Positions 1-9,893 of a stretch of DNA of 64,000 nt are shown in pieces. Each line of letters opens with the position of its first letter. Position 1 is the first letter of the stretch. Source of the DNA: JAYPWI01 sp038135065 (lineage in GTDB: Bacteria; Actinomycetota; Acidimicrobiia; Acidimicrobiales; Poriferisodalaceae); contig JAYPWI010000003.1 in NCBI GenBank assembly GCA_038135065.1, positions 1 to 64,000 on the forward strand, given 5' to 3'. Below the pieces are notes generated by a model. That model did not search any database and was not told the origin of the DNA. It saw only the letters and a program-made list of their open reading frames with translations. The position numbers and the translations under genes are program-made.

Positions 1-1844
<1,844 letters not shown>

Positions 1845-1865
1845 GCGGAAGCGAGGAGCAACCCC

Positions 1866-3323
1866 ATGGGAGACATCAAGGGCTTTCTCAAGCACGACAG
1901 GGAACTACCGACCCGCCGTCCGGTCCCCGTCCGCCTGCTGGATTGGCAGGAGGTCTACGAACCATTCGACGAGGCCACCCTGCGCGACCAGGCCGCTCGC
2001 TGCATGGACTGCGGCATTCCTTTCTGCAACAACGGCTGTCCGCTCGGGAACATCATCCCGGACTGGAACGACCTCGTGTACCGGGATCAGTGGCGGGCCG
2101 CCATCGACCGACTCCATGCCACCAACAACTTCCCCGAGTTCACGGGTCGCCTGTGCCCAGCCCCCTGCGAGGGGGCCTGTGTGTTGGGCATCAACCAGGA
2201 CCCCGTGACCATCAAGCAGGTCGAGGTCACCATCATCGACAAGGCATGGGAGTTGGGGTGGGTCACCGCAGAGCCTCCGGCCACCACCACCGGACGACGG
2301 GTCGCCGTGGTGGGGTCGGGGCCCGCCGGCCTTGCGGCAGCCCAGCAGCTCACCCGGGCCGGCCACCACGTGGTGGTCTTCGAGCGAGCCGACCGCATCG
2401 GCGGCCTGCTGCGCTACGGGATCCCCGAGTTCAAGATGGAGAAGCGCCACATCGACCGCCGCCTGGCCCAGATGGAAGCCGAAGGCACCGAGTTCCGGAC
2501 CGGGGTCGACGTCGGAGTCGACATCACTGCAGCGGAACTGCGGGCCGACTTCGATGCCATCGTGCTGGCCGGCGGGGCCACCCAGTGGCGCGACCTCCCC
2601 ATCCCGGGACGCGAGCTGACCGGGATCCACCAGGCCATGGAGTACCTGCCCTGGGCCAACCGGGCCCAGCACGGTGACCTCGGCGTCGACGAGGTGCCCA
2701 TCACCGCACGTGACAAGGCAGTGGTGATCATCGGCGGGGGCGACACGGGCGCCGACTGTCTGGGAACGGCCCATCGCCAAGGGGCCCGGTCCGTCCACCA
2801 GTTCGAGATCATGCCTCGCCCCCCCGAAGAACGGGGCACGGCCAATCCCTGGCCCACCTATCCCATGGTCTACCGGGTCTCCTCGGCTCACGAGGAGGGC
2901 GGCGACCGGGTCTACTCGGTGAACACCGAGGCCTTCATCGGCGACGAGGAGGGCAACCTCACTGGGCTCCGCGGCCACGAGGTGGAGTTCGCCGACGGCC
3001 AGTTCCGCAAGGTCGAGGGATCGGAGTTCGAACTCGAGTGCGAGCGGGTGTTCCTGGCCATGGGCTTCACCGGGCCCGAGGACGGCGGCCTGCTGACCCA
3101 ACTGGGCGTCGAACGTGACGAGCGGTCCAACGTGGCACGCGACGACGACTTCGCCACGTCGGCCAACGACGTCTGGGTGTGCGGCGACATGGGTCGCGGG
3201 CAGAGCCTGATCGTGTGGGCCATCGCCGAGGGTCGGGCATGTGCGGCCGCAGTGGACGAGGCCCTGATGGGCTCCACTGCACTCCCCCGTCCGATCACCC
3301 CCACAGACCGGCCCCTGGTCTGA
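1866..3323 (+). CDS. gltD: Glutamate synthase small subunit
   Basis: Beta subunit of glutamate synthase (485 aa): it takes electrons from NADPH through FAD and passes them to GltB via Fe-S clusters. Two N-terminal cysteine groups (C46, C49, C54, C58 and C97, C101, C105) are the usual 4Fe-4S ligands. Two Rossmann motifs follow: the FAD site VVGSGPAGLAAA near residue 145 and the NADPH site IIGGGDTGADC near residue 285. The ATG is preceded by a GAGGAG ribosome binding site. Length and domain order are normal for the family. It is co-transcribed with gltB. Confidence 0.97.
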   Translation: MGDIKGFLKHDRELPTRRPVPVRLLDWQEVYEPFDEATLRDQAARCMDCGIPFCNNGCPLGNIIPDWNDLVYRDQWRAAIDRLHATNNFPEFTGRLCPAPCEGACVLGINQDPVTIKQVEVTIIDKAWELGWVTAEPPATTTGRRVAVVGSGPAGLAAAQQLTRAGHHVVVFERADRIGGLLRYGIPEFKMEKRHIDRRLAQMEAEGTEFRTGVDVGVDITAAELRADFDAIVLAGGATQWRDLPIPGRELTGIHQAMEYLPWANRAQHGDLGVDEVPITARDKAVVIIGGGDTGADCLGTAHRQGARSVHQFEIMPRPPEERGTANPWPTYPMVYRVSSAHEEGGDRVYSVNTEAFIGDEEGNLTGLRGHEVEFADGQFRKVEGSEFELECERVFLAMGFTGPEDGGLLTQLGVERDERSNVARDDDFATSANDVWVCGDMGRGQSLIVWAIAEGRACAAAVDEALMGSTALPRPITPTDRPLV

Positions 3324-3330
3324 CCCCGGC

Positions 3331-3336
3331 TACGGT
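3331..3336 (+). promoter_or_regulatory. Candidate leaderless -10 box (TACGGT)
   Basis: TACGGT lies 7 nt before the ATG at 3344, where no Shine-Dalgarno sequence is visible. It belongs to the recurrent TANNNT-N6-8-start pattern described in the findings. No clear -35 box is seen. Confidence 0.5.
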
Positions 3337-3343
3337 GCCAGCC

Positions 3344-4588
3344 ATGGGCAACATCGGCGATGGGCATCCTGATCACGACGACCTGCACGTCGACGGCGAC
3401 CGCTTGTGGCGCACCCTGCATCAGCTGGCGGAAATCGGAGCCACGCCGGCCGGTGGTGTGGCCCGGGTCGCCCTGACCGACGACGACCGGGCCGGTCGCG
3501 ATCAGTTCGTGGAATGGGCGACCGAACTGGGCTGCTCGATCCACCTCGACCGGATCGGCAACCTCTTCGCCCGTTACGAGGGCACGGACCCCGCTCGGAA
3601 GCCGGTAGTCATCGGCAGCCACCTGGACAGCCAGCCGACGGGAGGGAAGTTCGACGGGGCCTACGGGGTCATGGTGGGCCTCGAGATCCTCCGTGTCCTG
3701 CACGACCGTGACCGGCGTACGGCAGCCCCCATCGAGGTCGTGTCGTGGACCAACGAGGAGGGGGCCCGCTTCCCACCGGCCATGCTGGGGAGCGGGGTGT
3801 TCGGCGGGGCCATCTCGCTCGAGGCCGGGCTCTCCTCACGAGCCGCCGACGGCACCGCCCTGGGCGAGGAACTACAACGCATCGGCTACAGCGGGCCGGA
3901 GCTGCCCGGCTCGCGGCCCATCGGCTTCTACCTGGAGCCCCACATCGAACAGGGTCCGATCCTGGAAGCCAGCGGTGACGTGATCGGAGTGGTGACCGGG
4001 GTGCAGGGGATCCGTTGGTACGACGTGACGATCACCGGCAAGGAGTCACACGCCGGCACCACCCCCATGGAGCGGCGGTCCGATGCCATGGTGAGCGCGG
4101 CCCGCCTGGTGGCTGCGGTCGACGACATCGGGAGAGCCCGTGACCAGGGAAGGTCCACGGTGGGTGTCCTGACGTCCACCCCGGCCTCCCGCAACACAGT
4201 CGCCGGATCGGTGACCATGACCGTCGATCTTCGTCACCCCGACCCCGAGGAGCTGGCCAGGATGGACCGCGAGATGCGCGACGTCGCCGCCGCGCTCGAC
4301 CCCCAGCCCTTGATCGACCAGATCTGGTACTCGCCCCCCATCACCTTCGACCCCGACATCAGCGCAGCCCTGCGCGCTGCTGCGGACCGGTCAGGTCACC
4401 ACCCGGTCGACATCACCTCGGGGGCCGGGCACGATGCGTGCTACATCAGCGGGGTCGCCCCCACCGGGATGGTGTTCATCCCCTGCGAAGACGGCCTGAG
4501 CCACAACGAGGCGGAGGCCATCAGCGCCGACCACGCCATCGCGGGTGCCGAGGTCACCTTGCACGCGGTGCTCCGCCTGGCCACCTAG
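3344..4588 (+). CDS. Zn-dependent N-carbamoylase / allantoate amidohydrolase family hydrolase (M20)
   Basis: A 414-residue binuclear-zinc amidase of the hydantoinase/carbamoylase group in the M20 peptidase superfamily. Members hydrolyse N-carbamoyl amino acids, ureidoglycolate or allantoate to release CO2 and ammonia. Metal-site signatures are visible: GSHLDSQPTGGKFDGAYG (H93, D104), the NEEGARF acid pair (E138/E139), and EPHIEQG further on. The open frame extends upstream to 3179, but that part overlaps gltD. The ATG at 3344 is preceded by a TACGGT box and gives a normal N-terminus. Substrate cannot be told from sequence. It heads a catabolic patch with RidA-like and luciferase-like genes. 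Confidence 0.87.
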   Translation: MGNIGDGHPDHDDLHVDGDRLWRTLHQLAEIGATPAGGVARVALTDDDRAGRDQFVEWATELGCSIHLDRIGNLFARYEGTDPARKPVVIGSHLDSQPTGGKFDGAYGVMVGLEILRVLHDRDRRTAAPIEVVSWTNEEGARFPPAMLGSGVFGGAISLEAGLSSRAADGTALGEELQRIGYSGPELPGSRPIGFYLEPHIEQGPILEASGDVIGVVTGVQGIRWYDVTITGKESHAGTTPMERRSDAMVSAARLVAAVDDIGRARDQGRSTVGVLTSTPASRNTVAGSVTMTVDLRHPDPEELARMDREMRDVAAALDPQPLIDQIWYSPPITFDPDISAALRAAADRSGHHPVDITSGAGHDACYISGVAPTGMVFIPCEDGLSHNEAEAISADHAIAGAEVTLHAVLRLAT

Positions 4589-4591
4589 CCT
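4586..4591 (+). promoter_or_regulatory. Candidate leaderless -10 box (TAGCCT)
   Basis: TAGCCT ends 6 nt before the ATG at 4598. It overlaps the TAG stop of the upstream gene, so part of the match is forced by that stop codon and the call is weaker than its siblings. Confidence 0.35.
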
Positions 4592-4597
4592 GGGGCC

Positions 4598-4984
4598 ATG
4601 GCCGACCGACGCGCTGAACTCCAGTCCCTGACCGACAACTTCCTCGATGCCTTCAACAGGGCCGACCTCGACGGGATGATGGCCTACTTCCACCCCGACG
4701 GGGTGTACGACGAGTTCAACGGGACCCGCAACGAGGGATTCGAAGCGGTCAAGGCCGCGTTCCGCCCACAGTTCGAAGGGGCCTTTGGGGAGATGAAGTT
4801 CCTCGACGAGGACCTGTTCATCGACGCCGAGACGGGCAAGGTCATGGCGGCCTGGCGCTGCACCCTGGAGGTGAAAGGCGAGCCCACCTCGTGGCGGGGT
4901 CTGGACCTGCTGCACTTCGAGGGTGACAAGGTCGTCTACAAGGGGACCTACGCCAAGGCCAAGGTGCCACTGTTCGGCTCCTAG
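4598..4984 (+). CDS. SnoaL / NTF2-like fold protein
   Basis: A 128-residue single-domain protein of the cone-shaped NTF2/SnoaL alpha+beta fold (ketosteroid-isomerase-like). Evidence is the N-terminal helix pattern NFLDAFNRADLDGMMAYFHPDGVYDE, then the alternating strands ending in the LDLLHFEGDKVVYKGTY region typical of the family. These proteins are small hydrolyases, isomerases or ligand-binding proteins, so no reaction can be assigned. It starts 9 bp after the amidohydrolase stop on the same strand and may share its function. The next gene is convergent. Confidence 0.72.
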   Translation: MADRRAELQSLTDNFLDAFNRADLDGMMAYFHPDGVYDEFNGTRNEGFEAVKAAFRPQFEGAFGEMKFLDEDLFIDAETGKVMAAWRCTLEVKGEPTSWRGLDLLHFEGDKVVYKGTYAKAKVPLFGS

Positions 4985-5018
4985 CCCACCAACCGGAGCA
5001 CCCTCGGGCTGAGCAAGG

Positions 5019-5870
5019 TCAGCGGGAGAACACCAGCGGGAAGGTGTCATCGTCGCGGATGACCTGGCCCGGCTCGGTCGTGGTGTCCGCATCAGTCACG
5101 ATGGGGTCGGCCCCCGGTTTGGGGTCCCAGATCGCATCATCGCCCAACCAGCGCCAGCTGATGGCTGCCCGTCGGCGACGTCCCCCGTTGGGCCCGCTGC
5201 GGTGCACGGTCCGGAAATCGAACAACAGAGCGTCCCCGGGTTCGACGGCCCACGACAGCACCTCGTAGTCCTCGGGATGGTCCTCGAACGCAGGCGCGAT
5301 GTCGTCGTAGCTTCGAATGTGTTCGGCGATCCCCTCCCACAGCGCCGCCTCGACCTCTTCGGGATCGCGTCCGTCGAGGGCCGGGAACTCAGGGCGGAAC
5401 GTCCTGCCCCACAGGTGTGAACCGCGCACGAACTCCAGGGCGCTGGAGTCCGCATCGGCAGCGGTGAGTGCCACCCACGTCGAGCACACCTGGGTGCCGT
5501 CGACCGCCCAGTAGGGACGGTCCTGGTGCCACACGAACTGTTCCTCGGTCCCCGGATCCTTGACGAACACATGCTCGAAGTAACACCGAATCTGGTCCGA
5601 CCCCGTGGCGTCGGCGGCCATGGCAGCCAGGGTCGGATCGTCGAGAAAGTCCCGGAAGCGTTGGTCGCGGGGGAACAGGTGCCGGTCCTGGAAGAACATC
5701 CCCTCGTTACCGACCGGGGTCATCGAGCCTCCTCGGCGACTCGGGGCAGCGATGAGGTCCTCGACGACGGCCAGCATCTCCCCCGCCGCCACCGTGTCCA
5801 GCGCACCCGGGACGTGCACGACACCGTCGGAGCGGAACCGCCCGATCTCCTCGTCCGTCAAGCGTCGCAC
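5019..5870 (-). CDS. Phytanoyl-CoA dioxygenase family (PhyH) protein
   Basis: Fe(II)/2-oxoglutarate dioxygenase of the PhyH family, 283 aa. The iron ligands are H115 and D117 in the WHQDRPYW motif and H223 in RTVHRSGPN; the following arginine cluster would bind 2-oxoglutarate. The family hydroxylates phytanoyl-CoA, ectoine or other small substrates, and the substrate here is unknown. The frame is open to a TTG at 5912, but the GTG at 5870 has a good ribosome binding site (GGGGAG, 6 nt spacing) and gives the standard LTDEEI...FRSDG start, so I chose it. It is convergent with the SnoaL-like gene. Confidence 0.82.
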   Translation of the reverse strand: MRRLTDEEIGRFRSDGVVHVPGALDTVAAGEMLAVVEDLIAAPSRRGGSMTPVGNEGMFFQDRHLFPRDQRFRDFLDDPTLAAMAADATGSDQIRCYFEHVFVKDPGTEEQFVWHQDRPYWAVDGTQVCSTWVALTAADADSSALEFVRGSHLWGRTFRPEFPALDGRDPEEVEAALWEGIAEHIRSYDDIAPAFEDHPEDYEVLSWAVEPGDALLFDFRTVHRSGPNGGRRRRAAISWRWLGDDAIWDPKPGADPIVTDADTTTEPGQVIRDDDTFPLVFSR

Positions 5871-5934
5871 TACCCGCTCCCCCTCATCGGGCCGCAGATG
5901 GGAAATAGGCAAGCTCCGACCTGAGCCCTACCGC

Positions 5935-6687
5935 TCACAACCGGTCCCGGTCCACGACACCCCTGAGGTCCATCTCGAAGCTCAGCCCGGTGATGGGTGG
6001 GTGGCTGAGAAACCAGTGCAACCCCCTGGCCGCAGCCGAACCGCATCTGGCCATCAGACGATCCAAGGCATCGCTCCATCCCGCCGTGGCGCAGTACACG
6101 TCGATGTCGGTCACCAGGTCCCAGCCGACCCCGAGCGCAGCCAGGCGGCTCTCCATCTCGTCGAGCACCTGGTCGACCCGGGCCCCCCATGGCCCCCCGT
6201 CGCTGCCCTGGCCATCGACGATGGCTTCGGGGCGGAGGTCGGCCTGGTCGACCAGGTCGCCCGCACCAGCGACCACGAAGGTCGGTCGATCGAGGGGTTC
6301 GGGGACCACCACGCTGAACCCGGCCAGCACCGTCTCGAGCGGGGGGTGGTGGACGGGGGCCACGTTGGTGCGAGCCACCGGATTGTCATCGCCGACCAGC
6401 AGGTCCCACCCGGCCAGCTGGGCCCGGTAGTCCCCGTTGAAGGAGATGAACCCGTCGAAGGTGTGGGGTTGGGGGCACCGCAACTCGACCGCACACAACG
6501 ACCGGCGATCCAGACCACGAGCGCTCAGGTACTCCTCGATCAGCGAGAACCCGTCCTGCCAACGGGGCCAACCGGTCACCTCGACGTGACGAATCCGGTG
6601 CCCTTCGGTGGCGATCACACCACCCGAATAGGGCTCGATGCCCGGCGCGTAGCGGTACCTGCTGTCAGGGTGTTCTCGTGCAGTCAT
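5935..6687 (-). CDS. RidA/YjgF-like protein, possibly related to 2-aminomuconate deaminase CnbZ
   Basis: A 250-residue protein without a certain assignment. The N-terminal half looks like the RidA (YjgF/Rut C) fold: PYSGGV near the start, then the pattern F-x2-FN-x2-Y followed by NPVARTNVAP, which resembles the RidA motif with its conserved arginine. I recall a similar layout in proteins named 2-amino-5-chloromuconate deaminase (CnbZ), but I cannot verify that here. RidA proteins hydrolyse enamine/imine intermediates. A strong ribosome binding site (GGGGAGGG) precedes the ATG at 6687. It sits between a PhyH oxygenase and two luciferase-like oxidoreductases. Confidence 0.55.
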   Translation of the reverse strand: MTAREHPDSRYRYAPGIEPYSGGVIATEGHRIRHVEVTGWPRWQDGFSLIEEYLSARGLDRRSLCAVELRCPQPHTFDGFISFNGDYRAQLAGWDLLVGDDNPVARTNVAPVHHPPLETVLAGFSVVVPEPLDRPTFVVAGAGDLVDQADLRPEAIVDGQGSDGGPWGARVDQVLDEMESRLAALGVGWDLVTDIDVYCATAGWSDALDRLMARCGSAAARGLHWFLSHPPITGLSFEMDLRGVVDRDRL

Positions 6688-6721
6688 GGCGCCCTCCCCG
6701 GCCGGTGCGGTGACCGAACGC

Positions 6722-6727
6722 TAGCGT
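6722..6727 (+). promoter_or_regulatory. Candidate leaderless -10 box (TAGCGT)
   Basis: TAGCGT lies 6 nt before the ATG at 6734 with no Shine-Dalgarno in between. It is in the short divergent gap with the RidA-like gene. Confidence 0.5.
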
Positions 6728-6733
6728 CGGACC

Positions 6734-7645
6734 ATGGCCGAGATCGGACTCCTCCTCCCCAGCCGCGAGGCTGTCATCTACGAACCATGCGACGGGGACC
6801 CCAGACCCTTGGTGGAGCTGGCCCAGCAAGCTGAACAGCTCGGATTCGACTCGGTGTGGGTCGGCGACTCGCTCCTGGCCCGACCACGGGCCGAACCGCT
6901 CACCCTGCTGGCCGCAGTGGCCTCGGTCACCACCCGGGTCCGCCTGGGAACCGCCGTCCTGCTGCCCTCCCTGCGCAACGCGGAACAACTGGCCCAGTCC
7001 ACGGCGACCATCGACGCCGTGTCGGGTGGGCGCTTCATCCTCGGGGTGGGGGCCGGTCCAGGCACCCCGGGGGTGCGCGTCGACCACGAGCTGGTAGGGA
7101 CGGACTTCGACCGGCGAGGGAGTGGATCGATGCGGGTCCTGCAACGCACTCGGGATCTCTGGCGTGGGGTCGGCGACCAGATGTACCCCCTGCCCGTCAG
7201 CCCAGGCGGCCCACCCATCTGGCTGGGGGGAAGCGGCCCTCGGACCCTCGAGCGAACCGGCCAGTTCGCCGACGGCTGGTTCCCCACCGCCACCTCTCAC
7301 GACGCGTACAGGACCGGCCTGGCCACCGTGCACGCTGCGGCCCAGGGAGCTGGTCGAGACCCCTCCGAGGTCATCGGCGCTGCGTACCTCACCGTGGTGA
7401 TCGGCCCCGACGGCCCAGCCCAGGCTGCGCTGGAGGAGCACTCTGCCCTGTACTACGGGGTGCCGCACGAGGTCATCAGCCGACAACAGGGAAGCTGCGC
7501 TGGGAGCAGCGAACGGGTTCTCGACTGGATCGGCGGCTTCGTGGACGCAGGAGCCCGTCACCTGTGCGTACGCATCGGGTCCTCCGATGTCGAGGGCCAA
7601 CTCCCCGCCCTCGCCGAACTCCTCACCCACCTCCAAGGACGATGA
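6734..7645 (+). CDS. Luciferase-like (LLM class) flavin/F420-dependent oxidoreductase
   Basis: A 303-residue TIM-barrel oxidoreductase of the bacterial luciferase-like superfamily. Typical signatures: MAEIGLLLPSREAV at the first strand, LGFDSVWVGDSLLARP, VRLGTAVLLPSLRNAEQLAQ, GGRFILGVGAGPG, and PPIWLGGSGPRTLERTGQFADGW. Members use FMNH2 or, commonly in Actinobacteria, F420H2. The cofactor and substrate cannot be told here. The gene stops one base before the next luciferase-like gene starts, so the two are probably translated together. Confidence 0.85.
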   Translation: MAEIGLLLPSREAVIYEPCDGDPRPLVELAQQAEQLGFDSVWVGDSLLARPRAEPLTLLAAVASVTTRVRLGTAVLLPSLRNAEQLAQSTATIDAVSGGRFILGVGAGPGTPGVRVDHELVGTDFDRRGSGSMRVLQRTRDLWRGVGDQMYPLPVSPGGPPIWLGGSGPRTLERTGQFADGWFPTATSHDAYRTGLATVHAAAQGAGRDPSEVIGAAYLTVVIGPDGPAQAALEEHSALYYGVPHEVISRQQGSCAGSSERVLDWIGGFVDAGARHLCVRIGSSDVEGQLPALAELLTHLQGR

Positions 7646-7646
7646 C

Positions 7647-8546
7647 ATGACCACCTCGGACCTGCGAACTGCTCCCGCCCTGCTCCGTCAGCTCCTGGGG
7701 CCGACCGGTGTCTGGACCTTTCGCTTCGAGCAGCTCAACCCCGGCCAGGCCGCTGACGCCGCCATGGAGATCGAACGACTCGGGTTTCCCAGCGTCTGGT
7801 TCCCCGAGGTGGGAGGCACCGAAGCCATGACCCTGGCCGGCCACCTGCTCCACCACACCTACAGCCTCACGGTGGCCAACGGGATCGCCCGCTTGACGGA
7901 TCGCTCGGCAGGAGCGGCGGCAGCCGCACACCGTTACCTGCAAACGATCTCAGGAGGTCGGCACGTCCTCGGGCTGGGGCTCGGCGGCCCTCTGGCCAAT
8001 GGCCCGTCCCCGGTCGAGATCATGGCCGAGTACGTCGACGGGGTCGGCCAGTCATGGGCGGGGCACCGCGACCACGACGGCACGCCGCCCGTGTGGTGCC
8101 TCGCCGCCTACAACGAGCGGATGACTCGCCTGGCGGCCGAGACCACGGGGGCCATCCACACCTACCTCATCGACCCCGAGCACACGGCGGCAACCCGGGC
8201 CCTGCTCGGCGAGAACCCGGTGATCGCCGCTGAGATGGCCGTCGTGTTGACCGATGACCGAGACGAGGCGCGGGCAGTTGGCAGAGCTCACGTGGCTCGT
8301 TACCTGGGAGGCCGGAGCCATCAACGCAAGTTTGCTGCCCTGGGGTTCACCGAAGAGGACCTGGCCGCAGGGGGGAGCGACCGACTCGTGGACCGGATGG
8401 TGGTGCACGGGGCTGATGCCATTGCGGCGCGCGTCTCGGACCACCGAGCTGCAGGGGCCGACCACGTTGCGATCCAGGTCCTCGGTACCGCAGACCTGAC
8501 CGAGGACCTCCGAGCGTGGGCCCTCCTGGCCGACCTCGTGCTCTGA
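7647..8546 (+). CDS. Second luciferase-like (LLM class) oxidoreductase, likely F420-dependent
   Basis: A 299-residue paralogue in the luciferase-like superfamily, with features of the shorter F420-dependent subgroup: the start VWTFRFEQLNPGQAADAAMEIERLGF, then GFPSVWFPEV, the strand LTVANGIARLTDRSA, and GGRHVLGLGLGG. The frame is open from 7587, inside the upstream gene. I chose the ATG at 7647 because it follows an AAGGAC ribosome binding site and gives the standard N-terminus. The one-base gap to the first gene suggests a two-enzyme unit. The next gene is convergent. Confidence 0.82.
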   Translation: MTTSDLRTAPALLRQLLGPTGVWTFRFEQLNPGQAADAAMEIERLGFPSVWFPEVGGTEAMTLAGHLLHHTYSLTVANGIARLTDRSAGAAAAAHRYLQTISGGRHVLGLGLGGPLANGPSPVEIMAEYVDGVGQSWAGHRDHDGTPPVWCLAAYNERMTRLAAETTGAIHTYLIDPEHTAATRALLGENPVIAAEMAVVLTDDRDEARAVGRAHVARYLGGRSHQRKFAALGFTEEDLAAGGSDRLVDRMVVHGADAIAARVSDHRAAGADHVAIQVLGTADLTEDLRAWALLADLVL

Positions 8547-8596
8547 CTAGACACGTCCCGCCCGCGGCTCGGGCGCAGCCCGATCGACACTGAACC

Positions 8597-9229
8597 TCAG
8601 CGATCCGAGGTCGCCGAGGTCCGGAACATGACCACGATGCGAGGACCGGCCCGGCTGACCTTTGGCACACAGTGCTCCCAGGTCCGCTGACAGGTGCCCC
8701 CCATGACGACCAGGTCACCATGTCCGAGCCGTAGTCGGCGCGATCGCCCTCCTGTACGTGCGCGAAGAGCGAATACCCGAGGTTCTCCGATCGAGAGGGT
8801 GGCCACGTGGGCCGTCGTGAGCCCACGGGCGACCCGATCACCGTGCCAGGCAACACTGTCGCGCCCGTTGCGGTACAAGGCCAGGGAGACCCGGTCGAAG
8901 CTCACGCCGTAGTGGTGCGACAGGTGCCTGGCAGCGTCGGCGATGACACCGGTCGCATCGCCTCGAGCGGGCATACGGCCCAGCAGGCGCGGCACCTCGA
9001 CCACCCGGTCGTACATGGGACGCGAGTGAGCCTCCCACGACACGTCAGCAAGGAGCTCCTCGAAGAGGACCTCGTGCCCGACCAGCCAGCCCTGTAGATG
9101 GTCGATCCACGCTCCGTCACCCAGGTCGATACGACGCAGGGGGCGGAGTGGGCCGATGGCGGGCCGGCCGAGGCCGAACAGCGACGCCTGACTGACCGGG
9201 ACCTCGGTGCGATCACGGATCGCCGTCAC
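8597..9229 (-). CDS. AlkB-like 2-oxoglutarate/Fe(II) dioxygenase (ALKBH2/3 type)
   Basis: A 210-residue protein of the AlkB family, which removes alkyl groups from DNA or RNA bases by oxidation. Iron ligands are H129 and D131 (AWHGD) and H186 (WEHCVPK); R197 in GPRIVVMFR would bind 2-oxoglutarate. The stretch from Y119 to D131, with an NG pair where the family has DG, matches the ALKBH2/3-type N-x-Y-x-DG-x-D-x-I-x-x-H-x-D pattern. Length is normal. A direct DNA-repair role is inferred from the family. It lies next to a SepF-domain protein and a LexA-boxed gene, a possible DNA-damage context. Confidence 0.85.
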   Translation of the reverse strand: MTAIRDRTEVPVSQASLFGLGRPAIGPLRPLRRIDLGDGAWIDHLQGWLVGHEVLFEELLADVSWEAHSRPMYDRVVEVPRLLGRMPARGDATGVIADAARHLSHHYGVSFDRVSLALYRNGRDSVAWHGDRVARGLTTAHVATLSIGEPRVFALRARTGGRSRRLRLGHGDLVVMGGTCQRTWEHCVPKVSRAGPRIVVMFRTSATSDR

Positions 9230-9260
9230 GGCATGACCCGCTGTGCGCTGGGTCGACCCC

Positions 9261-9266
9261 TAGGAT
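9261..9266 (+). promoter_or_regulatory. Candidate leaderless -10 box (TAGGAT)
   Basis: TAGGAT ends 7 nt before the GTG at 9274. The same bases contain an AGGA that could act as a weak Shine-Dalgarno (spacing 8), so leaderless and leadered readings are both possible. Confidence 0.45.
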
Positions 9267-9273
9267 CTCGACC

Positions 9274-9510
9274 GTGCCACCTGCCCCCGATCAGCAGCCC
9301 GCCGGCGAGCATCTTGCGGTGGACCGTTTCGACGACCTCGAAGCGGTCGGCGAAGCGTTCCGGGCGGGGGCTCGGGTCACGGCACAACTCCGCTGCAACG
9401 ACGCCACGGTCAGGCGGGCCGTCGACTTCATGTCCGGTCTGGTGTACGGACTCGACGGCACCATCGAACGGGTCGACGAGCGGCTCTTCCTCCTCCGCCC
9501 CGCTGGCTGA
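9274..9510 (+). CDS. Minimal SepF-domain (DUF552) protein
   Basis: A 78-residue protein that is almost only the SepF core domain. Residues 16-78 follow the SepF pattern: V-x-RFDDLEAVGEAFRAG, a beta strand, RRAVDFMSGLVYGLDG, then IERVDERLFLLRPAG. SepF ties FtsZ filaments to the membrane. This copy has no N-terminal amphipathic membrane-binding helix or linker, whereas ordinary SepF is roughly twice as long, so it is not the usual division SepF encoded near ftsZ. The glycine in the FMSG motif needed for SepF self-assembly is kept. It could modulate the main SepF by co-polymerising, but that is inference. Confidence 0.75.
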   Translation: MPPAPDQQPAGEHLAVDRFDDLEAVGEAFRAGARVTAQLRCNDATVRRAVDFMSGLVYGLDGTIERVDERLFLLRPAG

Positions 9511-9533
9511 GGTCGTACGACCGCGCCGGACGT

Positions 9534-9875
9534 TCATGCGGCCCGGCCCCGCCGGGCCAGGCGGTTGACCACCCACTCCAGCGAGCCGAGGTGCCCACAC
9601 ATATGCCACCAATCGGTGAGGATCTCATCCAGCAGGCTTCGCTCCGTCACCACCCCGAGGAGGCGGACCGGTCCCGCCCGGCCTCCCTCGTCGATGGTCG
9701 ACCACTGCACGGCTACCAGCTCGCCCGTCCCCTCGATCCACACGATTCGCCATGGCAGCCCGTTCTGTGCCCCCTGCCAGCGCGAGCCGTACTCGACCTC
9801 ACTCGGCCCGAGCCGGCGGATGTCATCTGCCCGAAATGAGGTCCACGTGGGCCAGGTCGTCTGCGGTCTCGTCAT
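9534..9875 (-). CDS. Unknown 113-residue protein under a LexA (SOS) box
   Basis: I do not recognise this protein. It is Trp-rich (W at 8, 11, 32, 42, 46 and in the C-terminal WW and EWVVNRLAR), with no signal peptide, membrane segment or cysteine cluster. The centre (VEYGSRWQGAQNGLPWRIVWIEGTGELVAVQW) looks like a small beta sheet, followed by a C-terminal helical part (SLLDEILTDWWHMCGHLGSLEWVVNRLARRGRAA). The frame is open to 9941, but the ATG at 9875 sits 6 nt after a GATACT -10 and just downstream of a perfect LexA operator. Expression on DNA damage is therefore predicted. It is convergent with the SepF-domain gene. Confidence 0.65.
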   Translation of the reverse strand: MTRPQTTWPTWTSFRADDIRRLGPSEVEYGSRWQGAQNGLPWRIVWIEGTGELVAVQWSTIDEGGRAGPVRLLGVVTERSLLDEILTDWWHMCGHLGSLEWVVNRLARRGRAA

Positions 9876-9881
9876 CTCCCC

Positions 9882-9887
9882 AGTATC
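9882..9887 (-). promoter_or_regulatory. Candidate -10 box (GATACT) of the SOS-type gene
   Basis: On the minus strand GATACT lies 6 nt before the ATG at 9875 and 6 nt after the LexA box. This places the operator in the -35/-10 spacer, the position expected for repression. Confidence 0.45.
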
Positions 9888-9893
9888 GCGTGA

